Source of the DNA: Lumbricus terrestris
Lineage: Eukaryota > Annelida > Clitellata > Crassiclitellata > Lumbricidae
DNA length: 64,000 nucleotides
Assembly (NCBI GenBank): GCA_949752735.1
Contig: OX457042.1
Span: 27,100,900 to 27,164,899, forward strand
Direction: 5' to 3'
Shown: positions 45,001 to 53,579 of the stretch, one piece after another
How positions within the stretch are numbered: the first letter of the stretch is position 1
How the letters are laid out: each line of letters opens with the position of its first letter
The notes under the pieces: generated by a model
Databases searched by the model: none
Told to the model about the DNA's origin: nothing
What the model saw: only the letters and a program-made list of their open reading frames with translations
Made by a program: the position numbers and the translations under genes

Positions 45001-46332
45001 CCATTTGCAAATGCACAATAGGACATCGACAAATAGTTAATGCAATATAACGCATGGAAGTAATAATATACACAAAAAGTAATGTAAAAAATGTTAATAA
45101 GCATGTAGCATTCTAGTACGAAGTCCTTTTTCGTGTGAGAAGGTCAAAACATGGAATTTCAAGGTTATGTGAACGTGGATGCAAAGAGTATCGTGATTCA
45201 TGAACTGGAGGGAGTAAATCATGGAGGACATGCTCAGGTTAACCAAAACAAAATTAGGGTAATTTCTGCTTTATACTGGCTGAAACTGCAAGGCAATAGA
45301 CAGTTTGCAAGGTTTAGTTTGTAATGGATTTAATTTTAATTCCAAGAGTTGCATTTCCAGTATGCAAGCAATAACTTAAGCTGTTATAATAATGCTACCG
45401 GTGCCTAAAGTGTGGAAAAATAAGTGTCTGGACCCCTTACCTCTCCAAAAGAAGTGCCTGGACGCCCCTTACCTTTCCAGTCTGTGCTCGCCAATAAGTG
45501 GCTGGATGGCGTTCAGATTTTAAAACAAGTGCATGGACGCCGTCCATGACCGTTCAGGCACACTTTAAGCCCTGAATGCTACTTGTTTTGTATACTATTA
45601 ATATTACCATAATGGAACGAGTAATGCAACTTGCCAAGACGGTACGAGACCTAGGTTAAGAATGCCAAGCAAGGCTGTAGCCAGGATTTTGTTTCGGGCT
45701 GGGGGTTGGTGGGGGGTGTGTTTACTCAGTTGAAATAATTATTCAGAACTTCAGCAGCTTCCACTTGATCATCATGATTAGATCATCATCATCATGATTA
45801 GATCATCGTCATGATTAGATCATCATCAAGATTAGATCGTACTACTCTATTGTAACATTTCACATAGAAATAAAAGCTTCAAAATTAAACACCCCTTGGT
45901 TCTTACACGGTGTGTTAGTGAATGCATTATTTCATTTTCACATTCTTTCGTTTCAGGAGTGGTGGTAAAACACCCAAAACACCCCAACCCCAGCTACGGC
46001 CCCAACAACAATGAGTGCATAAATTTTGTGCTAATTATCACTTTCGATTAATTATAATCCAGATTCGATTCTACCACACGCGTCCATGCAGTTACGCGTT
46101 GATGGTCAACGACGAAACGGTTCTGTTCAAGTGCATTGATGGAACGGCCGGTGAACCTCTCTGGCAGTTCAGCAACTGCCACATCGGAGGAGTTGCAGCA
46201 CTCAAGGCGGACGACCAACTCTGGCTGAAAGACATGTATGGTGATTCTCGGTTTCTTGACTACTACGTCCATTTGGACCCAGCCCTTGGGGCGTCTTCGT
46301 TCTGGGGAGCAATACACCTCGGTCAACTCTGA
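38737..46332 (+). CDS. TNF-superfamily ligand, ectodysplasin-like, type II membrane protein, six exons
   Basis: Exons: 38737-39012, 39704-39937, 43006-43069, 43706-43786, 44561-44700, 46063-46332. All phases agree; about 354 residues. Such ligands are trimeric, membrane-anchored or furin-released signals that bind TNF receptors. Visible: a Cys/Ser-rich cytoplasmic tail, a transmembrane segment at about 48-71, a basic stalk with RRRMRR (129-134) as a likely proprotein-convertase site, and a TNF homology domain from about residue 175 to the end. The domain has AGIHLEF (A strand; EDA: VVHLQG), SSAVFKFHSNRGTIQVLQSG, GLYYVYSQ (EDA: GTYFIYSQ), paired Cys289/Cys304 and the C-terminal SFWGAIHLGQL (EDA: TFFGAIRLGE). 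Sequons lie at N198, N222 and N238. Ectodysplasin has a collagen stretch between furin site and domain; none is seen here. Closest guess EDA-like; other TNF subfamilies remain possible. Confidence 0.88.
39364..39590. mobile_element. hAT-type MITE, CAAGGCCGTAGC ends, in TNF-ligand intron 1
   Basis: Perfect target-site duplication GTTAGGCC at 39356-39363 and 39591-39598. Ends CAAGGCCGTAGCCAGG and CTAGCTACGGCCTTG; the interior has tttcgggggtgttt and acacccccc inverted pairs. It ends 113 bp before the stalk exon. Confidence 0.9.
39704..39937 (+). CDS. TNF ligand exon 2: basic stalk with furin-type site
   Basis: Acceptor ctatttcattcgccag; 78 codons open in phase 0 beginning APIYDLSSIHNLSSAENIAS, then SHPATRRRMRRQSSGGKQKG and TGKPRTGPNKKGG; donor AAT|gtgggtac, phase 0. 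The RRxxRR site followed by Lys/Gly-rich sequence parallels the EDA region SVRRNKRS...KNKKKGKK. A longer open frame overlaps in another frame but lacks such features. The donor is GTGGGT, less ideal than GTAAGT. Confidence 0.72.
40150..40521. mobile_element. Small inverted-repeat element nested in the LINE 3' UTR
   Basis: The ends GGGACAAGGGTACTATAATT and AATTATAGTACCACAAGTCCC are imperfect inverted repeats of about 23 bp. The interior repeats motifs such as gaagtagaagcgggatt and contains gttagggttagttttagggt. The LINE sequence resumes on the other side. The class is unknown; no target duplication was identified. Confidence 0.55.
41243..41989 (-). pseudogene. Reverse transcriptase fragment of the LINE
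   Basis: An open stretch of 248 codons with the RT palm motifs, including FADD. It stops after the ISKK motif because of a length change in an A run. The first ATG is internal to the original ORF2, since coding-like sequence continues upstream to about 42028. Not expected to make an active enzyme. Confidence 0.88.
42077..42300 (+). mobile_element. tRNA-derived SINE, family 1, in a TNF-ligand intron
   Basis: The head gggcgcggtggtgtaggc is followed by ctcgaatccacctcaagtcg and the complete family body, ending atgctataacaagtgcacat. A taggcctag insertion interrupts the A-box region. Confidence 0.8.
42788..42960 (-). mobile_element. tRNA-derived SINE, family 1, reverse orientation
   Basis: Read on the minus strand it carries the family body (caccgggtagggaccttggg, gtgaaactccgattcagtgt, gggagcgcttctgagtag). 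It lies 45 bp before TNF-ligand exon 3, so it abuts the splice acceptor region. Confidence 0.8.
43006..43069 (+). CDS. TNF ligand exon 3: start of TNF homology domain
   Basis: Acceptor ttttgtctttttcag; SCNAAGIHLEFSIPALDQQM T; donor ACTG|gtaggc. 64 bp, phase 0 to 1. The IHLEF stretch fits strand A of the TNF fold. Confidence 0.8.
43236..43573. mobile_element. hAT-type MITE, CAGTGGTTCCCAAC ends, in a TNF-ligand intron
   Basis: Perfect target-site duplication TTATAGCT at 43228-43235 and 43574-43581. Ends CAGTGGTTCCCAACCC and GTTTGGGAACTACTG; subterminal gtcaaaagtggc motifs occur at both ends. Confidence 0.9.
43706..43786 (+). CDS. TNF ligand exon 4
   Basis: Acceptor aatttttctttcag; D-RLRRINGSTESVEYGEISQN and GFKPYA; donor GCAG|gtgaaa. 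81 bp, phase 1-1. RLRR resembles a convertase motif, but it lies inside the predicted domain, after strand A, so the stalk site is the better cleavage candidate. Confidence 0.78.
43925..44075 (-). mobile_element. tRNA-derived SINE, family 1, reverse orientation, partial
   Basis: Minus-strand match to the family 3' two thirds (gagtctgtgctgtagtcggg, agcacctctgagtagaaatc). The tRNA-like head is missing or degraded. Confidence 0.7.
44258..44495 (+). mobile_element. tRNA-derived SINE, family 1
   Basis: Full-length copy: ggtggagtagtagtgggttc head, aggtttgaatccatctcaag B-box region, family body, and an end at gcgctatagcaaaagcgaga followed by an A-rich tail. It lies 65 bp upstream of the acceptor of TNF-ligand exon 5. 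Confidence 0.82.
44561..44700 (+). CDS. TNF ligand exon 5: central strands
   Basis: Acceptor gtttgatgtagcag; RHNGTRYSFRNWIPAKWFNS, VFKFHSNRGTIQVL and GLYYVYSQ; donor CAG|gtgcgt. 140 bp, phase 1 to 0. GLYYVYSQ is the hallmark of the TNF family. Confidence 0.93.
45399..45574 (+). mobile_element. hAT-type MITE, family A, in the last TNF-ligand intron
   Basis: Perfect target-site duplication AATGCTAC at 45391-45398 and 45575-45582. Ends CGGTGCCTAAAGTG and CACTTTAAGCCCTG; the first base pairs are mutated from CAGGG. Confidence 0.9.
45670..46003. mobile_element. Eroded hAT-type MITE, CAAGGCTGTAGCCAGG end
   Basis: Left end CAAGGCTGTAGCCAGG and right end AGCTACGGCCCCA match the 39.4-kb family, and the interior keeps tttcgggctggggg and acaccccaacccc. 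No matching octamer was found at the edges. Internal catcatgattagat repeats are present. It ends 59 bp before TNF-ligand exon 6. Confidence 0.7.
46063..46332 (+). CDS. TNF ligand exon 6: C-terminal half of the domain and stop
   Basis: Acceptor aattataatccag; IRFYHTRPCSYALMVNDETV, CIDG...FSNCH, GGVAALKADDQLWLKDMYG and SFWGAIHLGQL, then TGA at 46330-46332. 89 codons plus stop, a size typical of the last exon of TNF ligands. Confidence 0.95.
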   Translation: MRFYHTRPCSYALMVNDETVLFKCIDGTAGEPLWQFSNCHIGGVAALKADDQLWLKDMYGDSRFLDYYVHLDPALGASSFWGAIHLGQL

Positions 46333-46523
46333 AGAATTTGAATGGCAATCATTGATTTGCGGCACTAGACAGTATATCCCGGTGATTCTACTGCTTAAGA
46401 GGTTCACTTGTTTCTTATTTTCTGCTGAATATCATTTGGTATGAAGCCACTTCTCTACCACAGTGGGCCATGTCAAACTGACTGTTGCAAAATTACACAA
46501 TAGGTAACTGATGTCATACATAT

Positions 46524-46918
46524 ATTGCCGGTGTCACGAAATAAAGTCTCCCCCGATACAGAGTCTCTTTCCGAAACAGAGTCTCCCCTGGCTGAAAATC
46601 TGTTTTGGAACACATTTTCTGATGTAAAAGTATATATGTGTTCGTTTAAATAATTTAGCAACGTAAACTAACGGTTTAGTATGCTCATCTATAAATTCTT
46701 TGCGACTGTAGCCGATTTCACGCTCAATGGGGGTGAGGGGGAGACTTTGTTTCGTGGGCGAAGGAAATATTCTCTCCCCCGGAGACTTTATTTCAGATTA
46801 TAGTCTCCAGAGGCGAATTTATTCTAGAACAGATCTACCGGGGGAGAGTCTGTTTCGAAATAGAGTCTCCGAGGGAGACTTTTAGGGCGAGAGACTATGT
46901 CACGCGACGCTGGCAATC
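46524..46918. mobile_element. Inverted-repeat element built of GAGTCTC words
   Basis: Inverted ends ATTGCCGGTGTCACG and CGCGACGCTGGCAAT enclose many copies, in both orientations, of a word like gaaataaagtctccc / gggagacttt and cagagtctc. No open frame. Probably a MITE; the class is unknown and no clear target duplication was found. Confidence 0.6.
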
Positions 46919-47009
46919 CAATGACTCATTACTCATTAGCCTAACAATGCATTGAAGAACCAAACCATCGAGAACAATTAAAAATTCCTCATGGAGCTTG
47001 GTTCCTTTT

Positions 47010-47496
47010 TAATGTTCACTACTATGCAGATCATAGGCCTACTGGGCATTAGTTAGCCTTTGTAATGTTCACTACTATATGCAGATTATACTGGGCATTA
47101 GTTAGCCTTTGTAATGTTCACTACTATATATGCAGATCATACTGGGCATTAGTTAGCCTTTGTAATATCCACTACTACGCAGATAATACTGGGCATTAGT
47201 TAGCCTTTGTAATGTTCACTACTATATATGCAGATCATACTGGGCATTAGTTAGCCTTTGTAATATCCACTACTATGCAGATCATACTGGGCATTAGTTA
47301 GCCTTTGTAATGTTCACTACTATATACGCAGATCATACTGGGCATTAGTTAGCCTTTGTAATATCCACTACTATGCAGATCATACTGGGCATTAGTTAGC
47401 CTTTGTAATGTTCACTACTATACGCAGATCATACTGGGCATTAGTTAGCCTTTGTAATGTTCACTACTATATACGCAGATCATACTGGGCATTAGT
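47010..47496. repeat. Satellite array, ten units of 47-51 bp
   Basis: gggcattagttagcctttgt recurs ten times (from about 47044 to 47487) with spacing of 47-51 bp. Units come in two types, taatgttcactactatata and taatatccactacta, which alternate in the middle of the array. Confidence 0.95.
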
Positions 47497-47644
47497 TACT
47501 CACACGTTGATTGCCCAAATCAATGGCCATGATGCACAAAATACATGTGCAGAAAGTGTTATGCAGGGTAATCATTAATTGTTATAAGTTATGTATTACC
47601 CTGGCAATTGTCTTCATAGAAATCTTAATCTCCAAACTTCTTAG

Positions 47645-47870
47645 GGGTTATGCCAGAGTACGGTAACTGTTAAGACAGGTGCCATTAAGGTTGGGAATTG
47701 GATGGTGGAGGATCAGAGCAGTTGGGAAGGACATCTTGAAGAGGCGAGCTTCAGTTTTGAGTGGAAAGTCCGCAGGATAATACAAGAGTGCTGCTTGCTC
47801 TAAACTAAGGGTACATAGAGAAGTTGGAGAGGCAGATGACATTGGTTGCAACACGTCCAAAGTATGGTGC
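47645..47870 (-). mobile_element. LINE 3'-end fragment, degraded
   Basis: The minus frame reads CTLSLEQAALLYYPADFPLK TEARLFKMSF, similar in layout to LINE ORF2 C-termini (FPLKTEAR...LFK). No clear tail. Confidence 0.45.
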
Positions 47871-48165
47871 TTCAGCCGCTTTAAGATTATATATTATGCA
47901 TCATGTCTACATTTTTACATTGCCAGTTACATTATTTCGTAACAATGTGCCAACACCTGTAAACTTACTTAACATGTTGACCGTTGATTTGCTGTGTTAA
48001 ATGACTCAATCGGGGATGTGTTAACACGTCTCTCGCGGTCAATGTGTTAATTCCTAACTAAAATTCCTAAGCAGCAAGGTTCAGCATCGCAAGTGTAGTA
48101 CACACGAATACCTGTTCGTCTTCTAGTACAAAAGGACTGCTTCATCAATAAAATATGTATGTACC

Positions 48166-49900
48166 TTAGGCCATTGCAAAAAATTTTTTTTTACAATGTT
48201 CATTGTGCAACCCTGCCATATTGTTACTATTACTTAAACATAATTGCCTGCAAATTTTCAGGTCTGTAGGCCATGTTTTGACCCCCGCCCACCTAAAAAG
48301 TAGTTTTGTGTTCAAAATGGACATCGACAACATGGTAGTAAATTGTAAATTTTTTGCTTTACCTTCTAGAGGCTGTACCCATGGTAGCAAGGAGTGAATA
48401 TATGAAAAAAGAACCACCTCAGGAAGTAGTTCCTCCAATTTCATCCGCACCAAACCGCCCATTACTTAGAAAGGATGACAGAGAAGTGCCTGAAGCGTGG
48501 CTTATAGGTTGGCTTGTTGGCATCACATATTTGAAAGAAACTTGAGTTCAGTTCACAAAGACTTGTTTGGTGCAACATCAGGCCCTGACAACACCAATTT
48601 CATTAAGAGATTCTATTTGGCCAACAATTAACACAGAAGCTGGTTTTAAAACCCTGTAAATCAAAGACAGGTCTTTGAAACGCACTAGGAAATCCCATAC
48701 AGTCACTGAAGAGAATACTTTCTACTTCAAATAAATAGAACTTGCTACCTCGCGCTGACTATCGGGAATGTGCTGAATTAATGTTGATACTTCTGGGTGA
48801 GACACCTGAAAGAGGAATACACAGGCTGAAGCCAGGAGCAGCGCGTCATGCTCGATGGATGCCATCCATTTTGTATCCTGCAAAGATGTTGGCTTTCAGT
48901 GCTCAAGCGGGATATGACAAGGACATGATCAGCCAATTGGAAGCACTATGTAAATTTAATGCGCTATTCTACGTTGAAAACTGGCTCTCTTCATCCATTG
49001 GGGCCGATGCAGTGTATAATGATCTCAGGCTATGGCATGACTTGAACATGTATTGCAAGCATGATCCACAAGTTGCCAATGCAGCCATGAAAGCCTTGGA
49101 AAGGCACTTCTGGTACTTAACAGAAGAATGTGCTGTATTCTCTCTTTTTTCAAACAGGCTTTCCACTTCAGAAAGACAGCAGATTGCTCGAACACTGCTC
49201 CAAATTCCTAGACCAAGACAGTATGAAAGGGGTCAGCCAACGTTTCCTATGCTGAGCCACAGTACAAAGCAATCATCCCTTATTGGACCCAAATCCTGGT
49301 TCTTGTTTCACAGCATGGGAATTGGCGCCGACTGGCTAGGAAAACCTGTCAGTGAATTTCATAATGATCCCAATACTAAGAAGCTGATACATATGTGCGG
49401 CATGTCAAAGTGGTGAATGATCTGGCGGAACGGGCTGTGAAACTAATCCAAGACTTCTGAACTAGTGTTACCAATGATGAAACACAAAACAGTTTTTATT
49501 GCAAATGGTCGAATATCAACGCAAAGAAATTCCCAACTTTCAAAAAGCGACATTAAAGAAATTAACCTTCTCCTCCACAAAAACCTTAAATTCAGTAAAG
49601 TGATTTGACATGATATCATCGTGTAATGTGTATACACTATTACCAAACTTGTTAGTTTCTATATATGTAGCTTGTATTCTTTGTAGAGTAAACTATCTTA
49701 TGTTACAAACATTTTGGCATGCAGGAAAACAATGATTTATTAACTAAATCAGTTGATCGTGTTGGGCGGGGGTCAAAACACCACAAAATGACCTAAAATT
49801 TGGTGAACATTCACATTTTGCCATTAGAAACAACATAGGAGGGTTGCACCATAGAATTTTTAAAAAAATATTTTCCCCATACATAAATGAAATGGCCTAA
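48166..49900 (+). mobile_element. DNA transposon with long degenerate inverted repeats, class unknown
   Basis: The outer ends TTAGGCCATT (48166) and AATGGCCTAA (to 49900) are perfect 10-bp inverted repeats. Inverted matches continue inward: TGCAACCCT lies about 45 bp from the left end and AGGGTTGCA lies at a similar distance from the right end; TTTTGACCCCCGCCCA at 48276-48291 is matched by its complement at 49763-49778. The arms are therefore at least 120-140 bp. Between them is an ORF of about 225 codons. gtacc occurs just outside both ends (gtacc|ttagg, cctaa|ttgtacc), but a clean target duplication is not established. Confidence 0.75.
48742..49416 (+). CDS. Transposon-associated protein, C-terminal part, unknown family
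   Basis: The open frame runs from a stop-delimited start without an ATG (first codon here TTG; the first ATG is codon 14) to a stop at 49416. Segments include YRECAELMLILLGETPERGI, KPGAARHARWMPSILYPAKM, WLSSSIGADAVYNDLRLWHD and HFWYLTEECAVFSLFSNRLS. I recall similar PGAxHHARWM...HLWYLSEE proteins in many invertebrate genomes, where they are mobile-element ORFs, but I cannot name the superfamily. No DDE/D triad is evident, though D and E residues are plentiful. An upstream open piece (48354-48545) encodes VPMVARSEYMKKEPPQEVVP, possibly an earlier exon or a frame-broken part. It lies between inverted repeats, so host function is unlikely. Confidence 0.6.
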   Translation: MLPRADYRECAELMLILLGETPERGIHRLKPGAARHARWMPSILYPAKMLAFSAQAGYDKDMISQLEALCKFNALFYVENWLSSSIGADAVYNDLRLWHDLNMYCKHDPQVANAAMKALERHFWYLTEECAVFSLFSNRLSTSERQQIARTLLQIPRPRQYERGQPTFPMLSHSTKQSSLIGPKSWFLFHSMGIGADWLGKPVSEFHNDPNTKKLIHMCGMSKW

Positions 49901-50014
49901 TTGTACCTGTATGATGTATATGAATATTGAAAACAAGTTGACTGCTATTTTATGCATGTACAATTGTACATTAGAAATATGCATACCTATTGCTTCATCG
50001 TCATTACTTGGTAT

Positions 50015-50189
50015 CAGGGCTTAAAATGTGCCTGGACGGTCATGGACGGCGTCCATGCACTTATTTTAAAATCTGAACGCCGTCCTGCCACTTATTGGCC
50101 AGCACTGACTGGAAAGGTAAGGGGCGTTCAGGCATTTCTTTTGGAAAGGTAAGGGGCGTCCAGGCACTTTTTTCACACTTTAAGCACTG
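50015..50189 (-). mobile_element. hAT-type MITE, family A
   Basis: Flanks CTTGGTAT and TTTGGCAT (6 of 8). Ends CAGGGCTTAAAATGTGCC and CACACTTTAAGCACTG. Reverse orientation relative to the 45.4-kb copy. Confidence 0.85.
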
Positions 50190-50532
50190 TTTGGCATGGA
50201 CAGTTTGAAAAGCTCCAGAGACTTTGTAAAACTTTTTAATTACAGTAGCACCACTTTCCATAAAGAAAGTACACAAAATGGCCATAATAATATTATGTTG
50301 CAGTAAACCTAGATCAACCAAATTATACAAAGCCATTTGGTACAACTTTTCAGGTTCAGCTGGTTTCATTAATACAAGCAATCCACATTTTAGAACCTTG
50401 ATCACATTTCTACATATGACTAACTTGCATATTAACCCATAGGCCAGCAGTCTGGACACAGTTTAAACAAATCAAAGAATGTCCTCCAAAGTGACTTCAC
50501 CCAACAAACGATTAATTATCCATATGTGACGC

Positions 50533-50913
50533 CAGGGGCGGATTCAGGGGGCCAAAATGGCCATGCCCCCCCAAAAAAATTGAATGGGACGTGGCCCCCC
50601 CATTTGGTTTCAAGAAGCCATTAATATAATGCAACGGGAGAGAAAACAGGATACCAAGCTAAAGAAATCGCACGGGATGTGAACCCCCCATTTGATTTAG
50701 TATACTCCCGACTATGACACGACTGACGACTAAAAAAAGGTCATCAACTTTTTTGGCGGATGAATTGGTATCTTTTCCGGAAAATTTGGACAGATAACTA
50801 AAAAAAAGTCATCAACTTTTTGGGCGACGAAAATCACACCAAATTTTCCCCTGTTTGACCAACAAGACCGGAAATTTTGGCCCCCCCTTCGAAACGTTCT
50901 GGATCCGCCACTG
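50533..50913. mobile_element. hAT-type MITE, GGGCGGATTCAG ends
   Basis: Flanks TGTGACGC and TGTGACAC (7 of 8). Ends CAGGGGCGGATTCAGG and TCTGGATCCGCCACTG; C runs near the left end and g-rich complements near the right. A short relative may sit near 9645-9705. Confidence 0.85.
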
Positions 50914-53514
50914 TGTGACACTGGGACTCGAAACCCATTGCTTCCTACATATTTTGCTAGAAGCTCAAATAGATGGGAGGGGTCAAGAACGTATATATTA
51001 TTCTTCAGCAGATGGTTATGCATTTACCATAGGTTGTGAAGTAGTAACCTGATTTTTGGTGCTCTTTGCGTTATCGGATTCAGAATATATCCCTCTTTTG
51101 CCCAGCAAAATTGCAGAATAATCCATTAATGGTTTCTGGGGACATCGAATACACGCATATTCTTGAACTTTTTATTCGATTTCCTCACTATAAACTAATC
51201 AAATAATCAAACGAGTATCACTTTAGTTCGGAAAAAAGATATTTTCAATCAGCAAAAAGTATTTTAAAGCAGTGCCATTGTAGCACATGATGGAATAAAA
51301 AGGTCAGTTCTAAAGCAACATGTGGCAGGGTTTTGAGCCCTTGTGTCCATATGTCCAAAGGTACGGTATTATAGATCATATAAACAGGGCAAGACTGCAA
51401 ATTTTACACAAACCGATGTTCCAAACCTCAGAAAGAACAGAGAAAAGACTGCATGCAGGCTAAAAAGGCTGTGCAAGAATTCAATTTTCAATACGCATCG
51501 CCTAGCTTCAAACTAGCATACAACACCGGGTGTAAGTTCTACCATATCCGAGATGTTTGTAGAATCGATTGCAGATTCTGTTTACACCGAACAAGTAAAG
51601 TCCAAGTGGACTTCAGAAGAAAACTTGGGCTCAGATTAACCCTTTTTCGAACTTTGTAGACCTGCATACCGTTGGAAAGCCTACAAAGCCTATTAAGCAC
51701 GTTAAATGCACCTTATCAACCGAGATGCTATGACAAGTCTTCTTCACATTAAAAAAACGTTGTTGTTGCTCATGCTGAATATACGGAACACTAGTAACAG
51801 ATTGATATACCTCTACGGTTAGTATCGCAGAAAAGGCAACCGAAAATACTACAAAGCAAAATACTAAAAATACTAGGAGGAATTTTAATGCAGTTGTTGA
51901 CCTGAATAGAAACAAGTGATGGACACGGAGATCATGCGCTATTTAAATTCAACTTTACAGATAAAACATGACACAAATATTTCAAAGGACCAAATCTGCA
52001 CCGGACATCCACAAACAGCATGCAACAATACTGACATGCAAAATCGACATCAGTAACAATTGTTGGCAGTAGCTGCATTATTACAGTAGTAGTACTGTTA
52101 GTATATGCAGCAGCAGTACCACCACCCAGTACTTAGCAGCAGTAATGATACAAACTGGCTATTTAGCAATGAATTTCATGTATAAAAAATGCATGCTTTT
52201 TACTACTGTGACGAAATGTAACAACAGACATTAGAAAGTCGACAAGAGGAAATAATACCATATCGGAGACTTACGAAACCAGAAATGTTTCTACACTACG
52301 ATGACAATCGATGGCACCATGCCAGTAGGACAAAACAACTCGGTTTGCATTTCAAAAAGCTTCCGAGTGTCAAGAAAAGAATTGCGTAAAAATCTGTCCA
52401 AAAAAAGAGCAGTTGCTTCAATAACCGTCTTCAAATATGTAACGACTCCGAATTCTACACATTTGTTTAATAACAGAGAATTTCATAGAGATACAATCTT
52501 CACTGCGAAAACATGCACAAAGATGATAATGATGATGATGAGGACAAATTTAACTAAAACTACTTGCAACACTTTGATTTCTACTAAATATCCACGGTAA
52601 ATAATTGCAAACATGATTAAACTACTGAACAAAAAGCTCCATGTGTGAAATCCATTCACTCTAACATTTTCAAAGATCGTTTCAATCATGAAAACTTGTC
52701 AGCTGGAGCTAAAAAAAATTAGAACTAAAAAATACTAACAAGAAACACAATCTTAAATTTTTGTGCCGGTAAACAATGGCAACAAAGTATAAGCCTCAAA
52801 ACACACAACCCTTCATCCAATTCTAAACTAAGAGCAAAGATTTCTCACTGCAAATTGCTCCTTCCGGAACACGTCATAAACCTTACCAAGACACTGCAGA
52901 ATTTCTTAGTTACTCTACCGTATGTCAGCAATGTCCAAAAAATGTAATAGCACTAAAAATACATCATGATCGTTGTCGCAAACTTTCAAAAATCTATCAG
53001 AATAAGTAAACGTTGAGCAAAGTGAAACAAATCATAAATTTTTAAGTTAAACTCAGGCAAGTTTCGTAATTACATTCATTCTGATCCAGCTGTAGAAGAA
53101 ACCGAGAAATGAGCAACATTACAAGGTGCACGTTGCACAACCTCCACCTTAAGTTACCCTCTTTTTGCTAGAAACTGATTTCTAAAAAATGTGATGCAAA
53201 TCCACCGAACCATTCTCGTAAATAGAGGATTTTATTAACTTCTGCAATCAGTACAAAAATTCCAGGCTGACGAGATGTTCTGAGTTCATAGGCAGAAAAG
53301 TCAGGTCCCTATAAACTATCTTAAGGCTCTTACGCGACAAAAATTGTTAGAAACAAATTTACATAATAAACGTGCAGGTACAACCTACGATTTATATGAA
53401 TATATACACTCCAATTTTGTTCAGTTGCTAATTTGAAGTTTAAACAGAATGTACTTAATTCTCTGTAACATTATACTTAAGGGGCATAATCAGACACTTG
53501 GCATGTCGAACTAC

Positions 53515-53579
53515 CTATACCAAGCCCCTAAAAGACGCCGGGCCTGGGCATTTGCCCCTGCCTCTTTCTCTTGGTGACT
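53515..53579 (-). CDS. Uncharacterised gene, terminal exon
   Basis: gagctttgttttgcag|AG, then SPRERGRGKCPGPASFRGLV and TAG, phase 1 in. It continues the basic run of the microexon. Only 20 codons, so tentative. Confidence 0.45.

Larger units (their letters stand above)
46333..53514. other. Intergenic region between TNF ligand and the uncharacterised gene
   Basis: The two genes converge here. Contents: GAGTCTC element, satellite, LINE fragment, DNA transposon with ORF, two MITEs. From 50.9 to 53.5 kb I see no supported gene or repeat; part may be 3' UTR of the minus-strand gene. Short gaaata tracts and (gat)n at 52530-52545 are simple sequence. Confidence 0.5.

Noticed and set aside
51655..51901. 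Minus-strand stretch with a hydrophobic segment (ALKFLLVFLVFCFVVFSVAF), possible acceptor and donor
   Set aside because: Could be a type II membrane anchor exon, but AT-rich DNA easily gives such frames and no partner exons were found.
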